Assembly: GCA_018436785.1 (NCBI GenBank)
Contig: JAHDKR010000096.1
Span: forward strand, 1 to 54,057
Source of the DNA: Synergistaceae bacterium
Lineage (GTDB): Bacteria > Synergistota > Synergistia > Synergistales > Aminobacteriaceae
Length of the DNA stretch: 54,057 nucleotides
Reading direction: 5' to 3'
Below the pieces are notes generated by a model that was given only the letters and a program-made list of their open reading frames with translations, did not search any database and was not told the DNA's origin. A program made the position numbers and the translations under genes. Position 1 is the first letter of the stretch. The number at the start of each line of letters is the position of its first letter. Positions 43,614 through 51,330 of the stretch are shown one piece after another.

Positions 43614-44156
43614 ATGCCGCGAGTGTACTACAGCACCATACTCTCCGCCACCGTAGAGGAGGCGTGGGAGGTTGTCCGCGACTTCAACGGCCTGCCGAAA
43701 TGGCATCCGGGAATCACGGCGAGCGAACTTGAGGACGCATGCAGCCCCGACTGCGAGGCGTGCATAGGAAGCGTGCGCCACTTCCAGCTCGCGAACGGCG
43801 AGTGGATGCGCGAACAGCTTTTGTCCCTTTCCGACCTGGACTTCTCGGTCAGCTACACAATCCTTGAGACCGGAATGAAGCTGAAGAACTACGTCGCCAC
43901 CCTGAAGCTCACGCCGGTCACCGCAACCGACGAAACCTTCGCCGAGTGGGAGGCCGTCTTCGACACCACCGACCCCGCCAGCGAGGAAGAGACGGCGGAG
44001 ATCGTCCACGGCGTCTTCGCCGAAGGCCTTGAAAACCTCGACGACATACTCCTGGAGGCCTACGAGGAGGAATCCGGGGACGGATGCGGGGGGTGCGGAA
44101 GCGGCGGATGCGGCTGCGGCAGTTGCAGCTGCAGCGGAGACGAAGAAGAGGAGTAG
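43614..44156 (+). CDS. SRPBCC-fold protein with Cys/Gly-rich C-terminal tail
   Basis: 180 residues. Residues 1-145 have the START/SRPBCC pattern of MxxCxD-type polyketide cyclase/Bet v1-like proteins: YYSTILSATVEEAWEVVRDFNGLPKWHPGI in part (about 4-33), RHFQLANGEWMREQLLSL, and a long C-terminal helix from about 118. From about residue 153 the chain becomes a short tail of alternating Gly, Cys and Ser with seven Cys, then ends in an acidic run EEEE. Such tails can bind metal or attach to an Fe-S partner. SRPBCC domains hold hydrophobic ligands. As last gene of the UPF0261-TIM-barrel unit it may bind the product or substrate. The function is unknown. Confidence 0.8.
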   Translation: MPRVYYSTILSATVEEAWEVVRDFNGLPKWHPGITASELEDACSPDCEACIGSVRHFQLANGEWMREQLLSLSDLDFSVSYTILETGMKLKNYVATLKLTPVTATDETFAEWEAVFDTTDPASEEETAEIVHGVFAEGLENLDDILLEAYEEESGDGCGGCGSGGCGCGSCSCSGDEEEE

Positions 44157-44182
44157 TTGTTCCCTATTGCCAATGCGTTCAT

Positions 44183-44217
44183 AACCGGGATCCCTTGTAC
44201 CTCAGGGGATCCCGGTT
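44183..44217 (+). terminator. Terminator-like hairpin after the SRPBCC gene
   Basis: AACCGGGATCCC (44183-44194) pairs perfectly with GGGATCCCGGTT (44206-44217) over an 11-base loop. The T run is weak, so termination may be partial. Confidence 0.6.
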
Positions 44218-44256
44218 CATGTTCCGATTCCTCCAACCGCCTTCTCGGCCGCAGGG

Positions 44257-44400
44257 TTACTTTTTCCGCTCGAAAAACTGCACGTTCAGTCCGTTCGGAT
44301 CTTTGACGCAGAAAAACTCGAAAGCAGGCGTTTCAAACGGAGACCGCTGAAAAAATGCACTCCCTTCTGAACGCGTAAAAATCGCATGGGTTTTGCTCAC
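44257..44400 (-). pseudogene. C-terminal remnant of a VOC/glyoxalase-family gene
   Basis: Translated by hand on the minus strand, 44400 to 44257 gives 47 codons ending in TAA. The C-terminal part reads FEFFCVKDPNGLNVQFFERKK, the shape of the final beta strands of vicinal-oxygen-chelate proteins (KDPNGLNVQF with the metal-binding acid region). There is no room for the N-terminal two thirds: an in-frame stop lies a few codons upstream and the regulator promoter follows. I read it as a decayed gene in the 460-bp gap between the SRPBCC and GntR genes. The rest of that gap holds the hairpin at 44183-44217 and the promoter/operator at 44520-44559. Confidence 0.55.
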
Positions 44401-44519
44401 TGAGCGATTTTCTTCCGATTATTGTACGCACCCCTCCCTCTCCTTACGGTCAATACGAAAAGACAGGCGCAAGGGATGAGTCGCCCACATCTCCACTTTT
44501 TGTGAAAAATAGAATAAAT

Positions 44520-44559
44520 TTGACGGCGCCTCTTTGGTGTGCTAACGTTGTCAGACAAC
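44520..44559 (+). promoter_or_regulatory. Promoter with FadR/GntR-type operator over the -10
   Basis: TTGACG (44520-44525), 17-base spacer, TAACGT (44543-44548). GTTGTC-A-GACAAC (44547-44559) contains TTGTCAGACAA, a full match to the TNGTMNKACNA consensus of the FadR branch of GntR regulators, and it overlaps the end of the -10 box. Autoregulation by the next gene is the simple reading. Confidence 0.75.
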
Positions 44560-44616
44560 AGACATAGGATAAAGAACACGTACGTCAAACCGGATTTTTC
44601 AAGGAGAGTGCTCCTC

Positions 44617-45366
44617 GTGGAACCAATCATACCGTTCCAGCGGAAGAACCGCAGCGACATGATCCATGAAAAGCTTCACGAACTGATACGTGAGGGGCAC
44701 TGGAAGCCCGGCGACAAATTTCCGACCGAGATGGAGCTGGCGAAGCTCTTCAACGCCGGACGCTCCACCGTTCGCGAAGCGCTCAACCTGCTGAAGGCTT
44801 CGAACCTTCTGAAGGTCATCCCGGGACACGGCACGGTGGTCGCCAGTCCTTCCGAACTCGAACACAACGTCCTCTCGCGGCATATCCCCGACAGCCAGAC
44901 CGCACGGGAGCTGTTCAACATCGTCGAATTCCGCATCTGCCTTGAACCGTCCACCACCTACCTCGCCGCGGAACGCATCGTTCCCGCGCAGTCGGACAGG
45001 CTTCTCGAACTCGCAGGAGCAGTCAACGACGACACATTGACCCCTTCGGGCTTCGCCGAGACGGACATCGCCTTTCACGCATTCCTCGCGGAGATCGCGG
45101 GCAACCCCCTCTGCATCGAAACCATGCGCTCCCTTCACAACTTCTTTTACAAGCAGCAGATCGTCACGTCGCTCATCTCCACACGAAAAAAACCGGTCGC
45201 CCAGAGCCATATCGCCATCGCGAAGGCCGTGGCAGACCATAACGCGAAGCTTGCGGAGAAGGAGATGCGCGCGCACTTGTACAACACACGGCAGTACCTG
45301 GAAAGCATCGTACGGGAGACGCACATCCCGAAGAATTTCCTAAAAACATCCGGAGGTGAATCATGA
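44617..45366 (+). CDS. FadR/FCD-type GntR regulator of the transketolase-TTT operon
   Basis: 249 residues from the GTG at 44617, eight bases after AAGGAGAG; the ATG at 44539 lies inside the promoter. The winged-helix domain (about 12-75) has FPTEMELAKLFNAGRSTVREALNLLKA, and the FCD ligand domain (about 95-235) has ETDIAFHAFLAEIAGN with the His/Asp metal ligands typical of carboxylate-binding FCD proteins. It probably represses the operon until a sugar-acid or similar effector binds. ATGA overlap with the transketolase N-terminal gene. Confidence 0.9.
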   Translation: MEPIIPFQRKNRSDMIHEKLHELIREGHWKPGDKFPTEMELAKLFNAGRSTVREALNLLKASNLLKVIPGHGTVVASPSELEHNVLSRHIPDSQTARELFNIVEFRICLEPSTTYLAAERIVPAQSDRLLELAGAVNDDTLTPSGFAETDIAFHAFLAEIAGNPLCIETMRSLHNFFYKQQIVTSLISTRKKPVAQSHIAIAKAVADHNAKLAEKEMRAHLYNTRQYLESIVRETHIPKNFLKTSGGES

Positions 45367-46184
45367 ATCAGGAGACTGTATCAGCAATGAAAGAGAAGGC
45401 GCGCGCCGTCCGCCTCGGCATCATCGACGCGCTCGGCGTGGACAAGCGCGGGCATCTCGGCGGCTCCATGTCGTGCGCCGACATCGTCGCGGCGCTCTAC
45501 TTCCACAAGATGCGCCACGACCCGAAGAACCGCTTCATGGCGGACCGCGACCGTTTCATCATGAGCAAGGGGCACTCGGTCCTCGCCCAGTACGCGGCGC
45601 TTGCGGAGGCGGGGTATTTCCCGAGGGAGACGCTGCTGAAGACGAAGACGCTCGGCAGCATCCTCCAGGGGCATCCGGAGCGCGAAACTCCCGGCGTGGA
45701 GGCGAATACCGGCTCGCTCGGACAGGGGCTCTCCATAGGTGTGGGCATGGCGCTCGCCGGAAGACTCGACAAACTGAACTACCGCACATGGGTCGTCCTC
45801 GGGGACGGAGAGCTTGCCGAGGGGCAGGTCTGGGAGGCGGTGACCGCGGCTGCGGCGTTCAAGCTGGACAATCTGACCGCCATCGTCGACATGAACGGAA
45901 TTCAGGCGGTGGGGCGCACGTGCGACCGCTACAACCTGGGCAATATCCGCGGCAAGTTCGACGCCTTCGGATGGAAGACCTTCGAGATCGACGGACACGA
46001 CATGGCGCAGGTTCTCCAGGCGCTCGACGACGCGTCCGAGGTCAGAGGAGCGCCCTCCGCGATCATCGCCGGAACAGTCAAAGGGAAGGGCGTCTCCTTC
46101 GCGGAGAACACGCCCGCCTACCACAACAACCTGCTGACGAAAGAACAGCAGGAAGCCGCCCGCCGCGAGATCATGGCGATGTGA
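45363..46184 (+). CDS. Transketolase, N-terminal (ThDP-binding) subunit
   Basis: 273 residues corresponding to the first third of a full transketolase. GHLGGSMSCADI (about 27-38), SKGH, GHPERETPGVEANTGSLGQGLSIGVGMAL and the ThDP/Mg motif GDGELAEGQVWEA with NLTAIVDMNGIQ are intact. It needs the partner encoded next, 14 bp on, to form the active heterodimer-type enzyme. Split transketolases occur in central metabolism but also in dedicated pathways for apiose, sulfoquinovose and ascorbate-like sugars. The operon position points to a dedicated, regulated role. Confidence 0.92.
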   Translation: MNQETVSAMKEKARAVRLGIIDALGVDKRGHLGGSMSCADIVAALYFHKMRHDPKNRFMADRDRFIMSKGHSVLAQYAALAEAGYFPRETLLKTKTLGSILQGHPERETPGVEANTGSLGQGLSIGVGMALAGRLDKLNYRTWVVLGDGELAEGQVWEAVTAAAAFKLDNLTAIVDMNGIQAVGRTCDRYNLGNIRGKFDAFGWKTFEIDGHDMAQVLQALDDASEVRGAPSAIIAGTVKGKGVSFAENTPAYHNNLLTKEQQEAARREIMAM

Positions 46185-46198
46185 GGGGGAGAAAAGAC

Positions 46199-47128
46199 AT
46201 GTTGATGAATCTACGCGCCGCCTACGGCGAAGCGCTGCTCGCTCTCGCGGGGGAGAATAAAAACGTCGTCGCGCTCGACGCGGATCTCTGCGGTTCCACG
46301 CAGTCCGTCGTCGTCGAGAAGAATTACCCGGAGCGCTACTTCGAGATGGGGATCGGCGAACAGAATATGATCTCCGTCGCTGCGGGACTTGCGCTCACAG
46401 GGAAGATACCGTTCGCCCACTCCTTCTCCGTCTTCGCAACGGGGCGCCCCTTCGACCAGATACGCCAGAGCGTCTGCCTGCCGAACCTCAACGTGAAGAT
46501 CGTCGGTTCGAGCTGCGGTCTCTCGGATTTCGGCGACGGCGCCACGCACCAGTCGTTCGAGGACCTTGCCACGATGCGCGTCCTTCCGCACATGACCGTT
46601 CTCTGCCCGGCGGACGGGATCGAGGTGAAATGGGCCGTGCGCGCCGCGGCGGCCATTGACGGGCCGGTCTATATCCGTCTGAACCGCAACGACCTGCCGG
46701 TGCTCTTCGACGAGAAGACGTCCTTCGAGATCGGCAAGCCGCTTGTGGTCAAAGAGGGGAACGATGTCGCCCTCGTCTGCACGGGGACGATGACCTCGAT
46801 AGCGCTCGACGCGGCGGCGCTCCTCGAACAGCAGGGAATCTCCGCCCGCGTCGTCCATCTCGGGACGATCAAGCCCCTCTGCGGGAAGTCGCTCCGGGAA
46901 GCTCTCGGAAACGTCCGGGGGATCGTCAGCTGCGAGGAGCACACAATCTACGGCGGATTGGGGTCGGCGGTCGCGGAGGCCCTCTGCGAGGCGCCCCTGC
47001 CGATGAAGATGGTGGGCATCCAGGACCGGTACGGCCAGTCGGCAGTCTGCTACGAGGAGCTGCTTGAGTGCTACGGTCTGACCAAAGAGGCAGTCGCGAA
47101 GGCAGCGGAAGCACTGCTTAAAAAGTAA
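46199..47128 (+). CDS. Transketolase, C-terminal subunit
   Basis: 309 residues with the pyrimidine-binding domain (FEMGIGEQNMISVAAGLAL, about 42-60, with the Glu that activates ThDP), an HQSFEDLATMR segment and the transketolase C-terminal domain with EEHTIYGGLGSAVAEAL (about 238-254). Length and content match the C-terminal half of split transketolases. The usual phosphate-binding residues of sugar-phosphate transketolases cannot be judged by eye, so a non-phosphorylated or acidic ketose substrate remains open. Confidence 0.92.
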   Translation: MLMNLRAAYGEALLALAGENKNVVALDADLCGSTQSVVVEKNYPERYFEMGIGEQNMISVAAGLALTGKIPFAHSFSVFATGRPFDQIRQSVCLPNLNVKIVGSSCGLSDFGDGATHQSFEDLATMRVLPHMTVLCPADGIEVKWAVRAAAAIDGPVYIRLNRNDLPVLFDEKTSFEIGKPLVVKEGNDVALVCTGTMTSIALDAAALLEQQGISARVVHLGTIKPLCGKSLREALGNVRGIVSCEEHTIYGGLGSAVAEALCEAPLPMKMVGIQDRYGQSAVCYEELLECYGLTKEAVAKAAEALLKK

Positions 47129-47156
47129 AAGATATTCATATATGGAGGCGATTCTA

Positions 47157-48041
47157 ATGAGCACAATCGGATTTATCGGGCTCGGCATCATGGGGAAGCC
47201 CATGGCGAAAAATCTTCTGGCCGGAGGGCTGTCGCTCGTCGTTTACGACGTGGTTTCCGCCGCGGTGGATGAAGTCGTCGCGGCGGGCGCCGCGAAGGGG
47301 ACGTCACCGAAAGACGTCGCGGAAAAGTCGGACATCGTCGTTACCATGCTGCCGAACTCCCCGCACGTCCGCGAGGTCGTCTGCGGCAAGAACGGCATCC
47401 TGGAAGGAACGAAGAAAGGGCAGATCGTCGTCGACATGAGCTCCATCGCGCCGCTTGCGAGCCGCGAACTGGGAGCGATGCTCGCCGAAAAAGGCGCGGA
47501 GATGCTCGACGCTCCGGTCAGCGGAGGGCAGGAGAAGGCCGAGAAGGGAACCCTGGCCATCATGGTGGGGGGCTCCGAAGCCTCTTACGAGAAGGTGAAG
47601 GACATCCTCGCGCTTATGGGCAAGAGCACGCTCGTCGGCGAACTCGGCGCGGGACAGACGACGAAACTCGTCAACCAGACCATCGTGGCGATCAACATCG
47701 CGGCGGTGGCCGAGGGGATGGCCTTCGCGAAGAAGGCCGGAGTGGACCCGGAAAAGGTCTTCCAGGCAATCCGCGGCGGCCTTGCCGGCAGCCAGTGCAT
47801 GGAGGACAAGGCGCCCCGCATGTTCGAAGGGCGCTACAATCCGGGCTTCCGCATCAACCTGCATATCAAGGACCTCACCAACGTCCTCGAAACCAGCCGT
47901 TCGCTGCACATGTCGATGCCGCTCGCGGCCCAGCTCATGGAGATGTTCCAGAACCTCGCCGGAGAAGGGCGCGAGACGCTGGACCACGGCGCCCTCGGTC
48001 TCTTCTACGAGAAGCTGAACAGCCTGTCGCTGAAAAAATAA
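47157..48041 (+). CDS. Beta-hydroxyacid dehydrogenase (3-hydroxyisobutyrate / tartronate-semialdehyde reductase family)
   Basis: 294 residues. GFIGLGIMGKPMAKNL (about 5-20) is the NAD(P) site, DAPVSGGQEKAEKGTLAIMVGG (about 118-139) binds the substrate carboxylate, and Lys170 in GQTTKLVNQ is the catalytic lysine. The family reduces small semialdehydes carrying an acid group (tartronate, malonate or sulfolactaldehyde types) or oxidises the hydroxyacids. Following the transketolase genes, it may reduce the short aldehyde released by ketose cleavage. The ATG at 47157 is eight bases after GGAGG; the ORF's first ATG at 47142 overlaps that ribosome binding site. Confidence 0.92.
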   Translation: MSTIGFIGLGIMGKPMAKNLLAGGLSLVVYDVVSAAVDEVVAAGAAKGTSPKDVAEKSDIVVTMLPNSPHVREVVCGKNGILEGTKKGQIVVDMSSIAPLASRELGAMLAEKGAEMLDAPVSGGQEKAEKGTLAIMVGGSEASYEKVKDILALMGKSTLVGELGAGQTTKLVNQTIVAINIAAVAEGMAFAKKAGVDPEKVFQAIRGGLAGSQCMEDKAPRMFEGRYNPGFRINLHIKDLTNVLETSRSLHMSMPLAAQLMEMFQNLAGEGRETLDHGALGLFYEKLNSLSLKK

Positions 48042-48043
48042 CC

Positions 48044-48059
48044 GTCCGCGCACGCGGAC
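48044..48059 (+). other. GC hairpin in the gap before the second tctC
   Basis: GTCCGCG-CA-CGCGGAC forms a perfect 7-bp inverted repeat directly after the dehydrogenase stop. No T run follows, so it is more likely an mRNA stability or processing element than a terminator. The remaining gap to 48175 holds only the ribosome binding site. Confidence 0.4.
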
Positions 48060-48175
48060 AGACTATGCAAGGGGGGATGCGCCGGGAAAAATTGTGACAA
48101 GCCAGTCGCGCACCGTTCGAAAAGCTTCCGGAACACGAGCAACACAACCTTTCATATCAAAAAGGAGTGGTCGTT

Positions 48176-49231
48176 GTGAAGAAGTTCGTTTCAATGGTTG
48201 CAATCGCACTTGTCATCGTCTTCGTCATCGCGGGCGGCGCAGTCGCCGCGGAGAAAGTATGGGAAAAGGGAACGCCCACCGTCATCGTCGGCTTCGGCGC
48301 AGGCGGCGGCACGGACACATCCGTCCGTCCGGTGGTCGCCCTGATGTCGAAGTATCTGAACGAAACGATCAACGTCGCCAACATGCCCGGCGCGGCGAGC
48401 GCGGTTGCCGCGGAGCACGTCCTCGGCCTTCCCGCCGACGGATACACGATGTTCGCCACCGGTTCGGGCTGCTTCGGCGGCTTCAAGGTGAAAGAGACCT
48501 CCAACTCAGGGTGGGAGGAGTGGAGCTCCTGGCATCCCTTCCAGGGCCCCGCAGCCATCCTCGTCGCGGCGAACGGCGAGCTGAAGACCTTCCAGGACGT
48601 CATCGACGCCCTGAAGACCGGCAAGATCAACATGGGCGCTTCCGGCTTCGGCAACGGCCCTCACGTGATCATGCAGGCGATCGCCGAAGTGGCGGGTATC
48701 AAAGAGATTAACTACGTCACCTTCGACGGCGACCGGAGCATCGCCACGGCGGTCCTCGCCGGCGAGATCGAGGCCGGCATCGTGACCTTCTCCTCCGCCA
48801 TCGACATGGCGCAGGCAGGAACCATCAAGGCGGTCGTCGTGATGACGAGAGAGCCGATGAAGATCACCGATACGATCACCATCGACCCGATCGTCAAGGT
48901 GCTCCCCGGAAGCGACAAGATTCCCGACCTCGGCGAGACGTGGCCCATCTGCATCCGCCGCGACGCCCCTCAGGAGATCAAGGATAAAATTACCGAAGCC
49001 TTCCTCTGGGCCATCAAACAGCCCGAAATCGAGGAGTACACGAAGAAGAAAGGCCTCAATATCGTCGGCCTCACCGGCGAAGACGCGGACCGCTTCATTT
49101 CGCTCCAGATCTCCGGATACGCCTGGGTGCTTCATAATTCGGGAATGACCGAGAAATCGCCCGAGGAATTCGGCATTCCCAAGCTGGCCGACTGGAACTG
49201 GGAGACCGAAAAGAAGAAGCTGACGAAGTAG
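48176..49231 (+). CDS. tctC: TTT transporter solute-binding protein (second system)
   Basis: 351 residues from the GTG at 48176, eight bases after AAGGAG. The signal peptide runs to about residue 25 (GGAVAA before EKVWE). The mature protein has VGFGAGGGTDTSVRP, the NMPGAASAVAAEHVLGLPADGYTM segment and GASGFGNGPHVIMQAIAEVAG. It is clearly a different subgroup from the citrate-locus TctC, so another ligand is expected. Given the operon, the ligand is probably the acid that feeds the dehydrogenase and transketolase steps. Confidence 0.9.
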   Translation: MKKFVSMVAIALVIVFVIAGGAVAAEKVWEKGTPTVIVGFGAGGGTDTSVRPVVALMSKYLNETINVANMPGAASAVAAEHVLGLPADGYTMFATGSGCFGGFKVKETSNSGWEEWSSWHPFQGPAAILVAANGELKTFQDVIDALKTGKINMGASGFGNGPHVIMQAIAEVAGIKEINYVTFDGDRSIATAVLAGEIEAGIVTFSSAIDMAQAGTIKAVVVMTREPMKITDTITIDPIVKVLPGSDKIPDLGETWPICIRRDAPQEIKDKITEAFLWAIKQPEIEEYTKKKGLNIVGLTGEDADRFISLQISGYAWVLHNSGMTEKSPEEFGIPKLADWNWETEKKKLTK

Positions 49232-49232
49232 C

Positions 49233-49721
49233 ATGGCGCAAAAAGTTTACAAGGGATCCGGGGCCGATTTCATTACGGCCGTTTGCCTGGTGCTCTTCGG
49301 GGCGGCGTTCTCCATCGCCGCCCTGAGGATGCGCGTGTTCAACAACTCCCTCCTCGTTTCGCCGGGGCTTTTCCCTCTGATACTCGGAGCGGTCTTTATC
49401 CTCCTCGGGCTTCTCCTTCTCCGCTCCGCAGCCAAACGAGGAGGGTGGGCACAGGCCTCGCACGTTCTGGGAAAGGAACACCTTCATACGTTCGCGACGT
49501 CGCCGAGAGTCCGCAAAGCGGTCGTCCTTCTTCTCTTCATCGTCGCGTACGTGGCCGCAGTGGCGCACTTTCCCTTTCTCTGGGCTACCGTCGGCTACCT
49601 CCTGGTCACCTTCATCTATCTCAAGGCGATGAAGCTGCACTGGATACTGCTGGTCTCCTTTCTGGCGGCCTACGCCATCACTTTCGCCTTTCGGGATCTC
49701 TTCCGGATCCCGATGCCGTAA
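49233..49721 (+). CDS. tctB: TTT transporter small membrane subunit (second system)
   Basis: 162 residues with four hydrophobic helices and SPGLFPLILGAVFILLGLLL (about 44-63) as in TctB. It begins one base after the tctC stop codon, so, unlike the first TTT operon, there is no attenuator between the two. Forms the permease with the following TctA. Confidence 0.85.
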   Translation: MAQKVYKGSGADFITAVCLVLFGAAFSIAALRMRVFNNSLLVSPGLFPLILGAVFILLGLLLLRSAAKRGGWAQASHVLGKEHLHTFATSPRVRKAVVLLLFIVAYVAAVAHFPFLWATVGYLLVTFIYLKAMKLHWILLVSFLAAYAITFAFRDLFRIPMP

Positions 49722-49736
49722 AGGAGGCACGGATAT

Positions 49737-51281
49737 ATGGAGATACTACATCTTCTCGCTGACGAGGCCGTTCAGGTTGGAAGTTCCCTGCTGGGGGCGC
49801 TCAACCCGACCATTCTCGCTCTGATCTTCGGCGGCAGCCTCTTGGGACTTCTCGTAGGCGCAATCCCCGGCCTCACCGCGACAATGGCGCTCGCCCTGCT
49901 TATCAACCTCTCCTACGGCATGCCGCTGGAGAACGCCGTTGCGTTTCTTCTCGCAGTATATATCGGCGCCGTCTCCGGAGGACTCAACGCCGCGATCATG
50001 ATCAACATTCCGGGAACCCCCTCCGCCGCCGCCACCTGTCTCGACGGCTTCCCGCTGGCGAAGGAGGGAAAGGGAGGGCTCGCCATCGGCACCGGCCTGA
50101 TCGCCTCCTTCGTCGGCACCATCTTCAGCATTCTGGTGATGATCTTCCTCTCGCCGCTCGTGTACAAAATCGCGCTCCGCTTCGGGCACTGGGAGCTCTT
50201 CCTCCTGGCCCTCTTCGGTATCATGATCTGCGGCACGCTCTCCGCCGGGAAGGACCCGCTCAAAGGGTGGATCGTCGGTTTCCTCGGCTTCGCCGCCGCC
50301 ATGGTGGGGATGGAGCAGATCTTCGCCTACCCCCGCCTGACCTTCAATTTCCTTCAGCTCAAAGGAGGGATCCCGCTCATTCCGGCGCTCATCGGCGTCT
50401 TCGGCATTTCGGAGTTTCTCGCCGTGCTTCAGGAGAACGTAGCGTACAAGATCGACGGAAAGGTCGGGAAGATCATTCCGCCGATGAAGGAGTTCATTCC
50501 GCTCATCCCGTCCGCAATTCGCTCGGGCGTCATCGGCGTCGTCATCGGCGCCATTCCGGGAGCCGGCGAGGATATCGGGAGCTGGCTCTCCTACGACGTG
50601 GGCAAGAGGCGCTCCAAACAGGGGCACAAGTTCGGCACGGGGAGCTACGAAGGGCTGGTCTGTTCCGAAGTGGCGAACAACGCCGTCATCGGCGGCGCGA
50701 TGATCCCGCTGCTCACCCTCGCCGTACCGGGAAGCCCCCCCTCGGCAATGTTCCTTGCGGCCGTCTGGCTTCACGGCGTCCGCCCCGGCCCGATGCTCAA
50801 CTTCGAAAACCCCGGCTTTCTCCCCCTCGTGGCGGCCATGCTTATCCTCGGCTCGTTCGCCATGCTCTTCTGGGGGCTCGCGCTCGCCAAACCGATGGTG
50901 GCCATTCTGAAGATCAAGCGGGAGATCCTGCTCCCCATCGTCATCCCCCTGACCGTCATCGGGGCCTACGCGGGAGGCGTCCGCATCTTCGACGTCTACC
51001 TGATGCTCGCCTTCGGCGTTCTTGGGTACATCCTGCGGCAGATGGACTATCCGCTGGCGCCGCTCGTCCTTGGACTCATCCTCGGTCCACTGGCCGACAC
51101 CAGCTTCCGCCGGGCGCTCCAACAGAGCCGCGGCGCCATCATGCCGCTGCTCGAACGCCCCATCGGGCTGCTGCTTTTGTTGTGCATCGCTTGGCTCATC
51201 TGGACGGGGATCAAACGCACTCGACAGTACTATGCCGAACAGACCGCAAGAGAGGACGGAGAGGAGCTCTCCGCGGAATAG
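49737..51281 (+). CDS. tctA: TTT transporter large membrane subunit (second system)
   Basis: 514 residues with about twelve hydrophobic segments. The paired family motifs are GAIPGLTATMALALLINLSY (about 41-60) and GAIPGAGEDIGSWLSYDVGK (about 273-292), with SEVANNAVIGGAMIPLLTLAVPGS between 307 and 335. The second motif has Glu-Asp where the citrate-locus TctA has Ala-Ser. It transports the ligand delivered by the second TctC. Confidence 0.92.
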   Translation: MEILHLLADEAVQVGSSLLGALNPTILALIFGGSLLGLLVGAIPGLTATMALALLINLSYGMPLENAVAFLLAVYIGAVSGGLNAAIMINIPGTPSAAATCLDGFPLAKEGKGGLAIGTGLIASFVGTIFSILVMIFLSPLVYKIALRFGHWELFLLALFGIMICGTLSAGKDPLKGWIVGFLGFAAAMVGMEQIFAYPRLTFNFLQLKGGIPLIPALIGVFGISEFLAVLQENVAYKIDGKVGKIIPPMKEFIPLIPSAIRSGVIGVVIGAIPGAGEDIGSWLSYDVGKRRSKQGHKFGTGSYEGLVCSEVANNAVIGGAMIPLLTLAVPGSPPSAMFLAAVWLHGVRPGPMLNFENPGFLPLVAAMLILGSFAMLFWGLALAKPMVAILKIKREILLPIVIPLTVIGAYAGGVRIFDVYLMLAFGVLGYILRQMDYPLAPLVLGLILGPLADTSFRRALQQSRGAIMPLLERPIGLLLLLCIAWLIWTGIKRTRQYYAEQTAREDGEELSAE

Positions 51282-51290
51282 ACAACGAAA

Positions 51291-51313
51291 CGCCGCCGAT
51301 GTTCCCGGCGGCG
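51291..51313 (+). other. Hairpin in front of the alcohol dehydrogenase ribosome binding site
   Basis: CGCCGCC (51291-51297) pairs with GGCGGCG (51307-51313) over a 9-base loop and ends where the GAGGAGGG ribosome binding site begins. It may separate or tune translation of the last operon gene. Confidence 0.45.
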
Positions 51314-51330
51314 AGGAGGGAGAACGGACT

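Noticed and set aside
44397..44660. An 87-codon minus-strand frame over the second GntR promoter
   Set aside because: It covers the promoter, operator and start of the regulator, has no family resemblance and no ribosome binding site.
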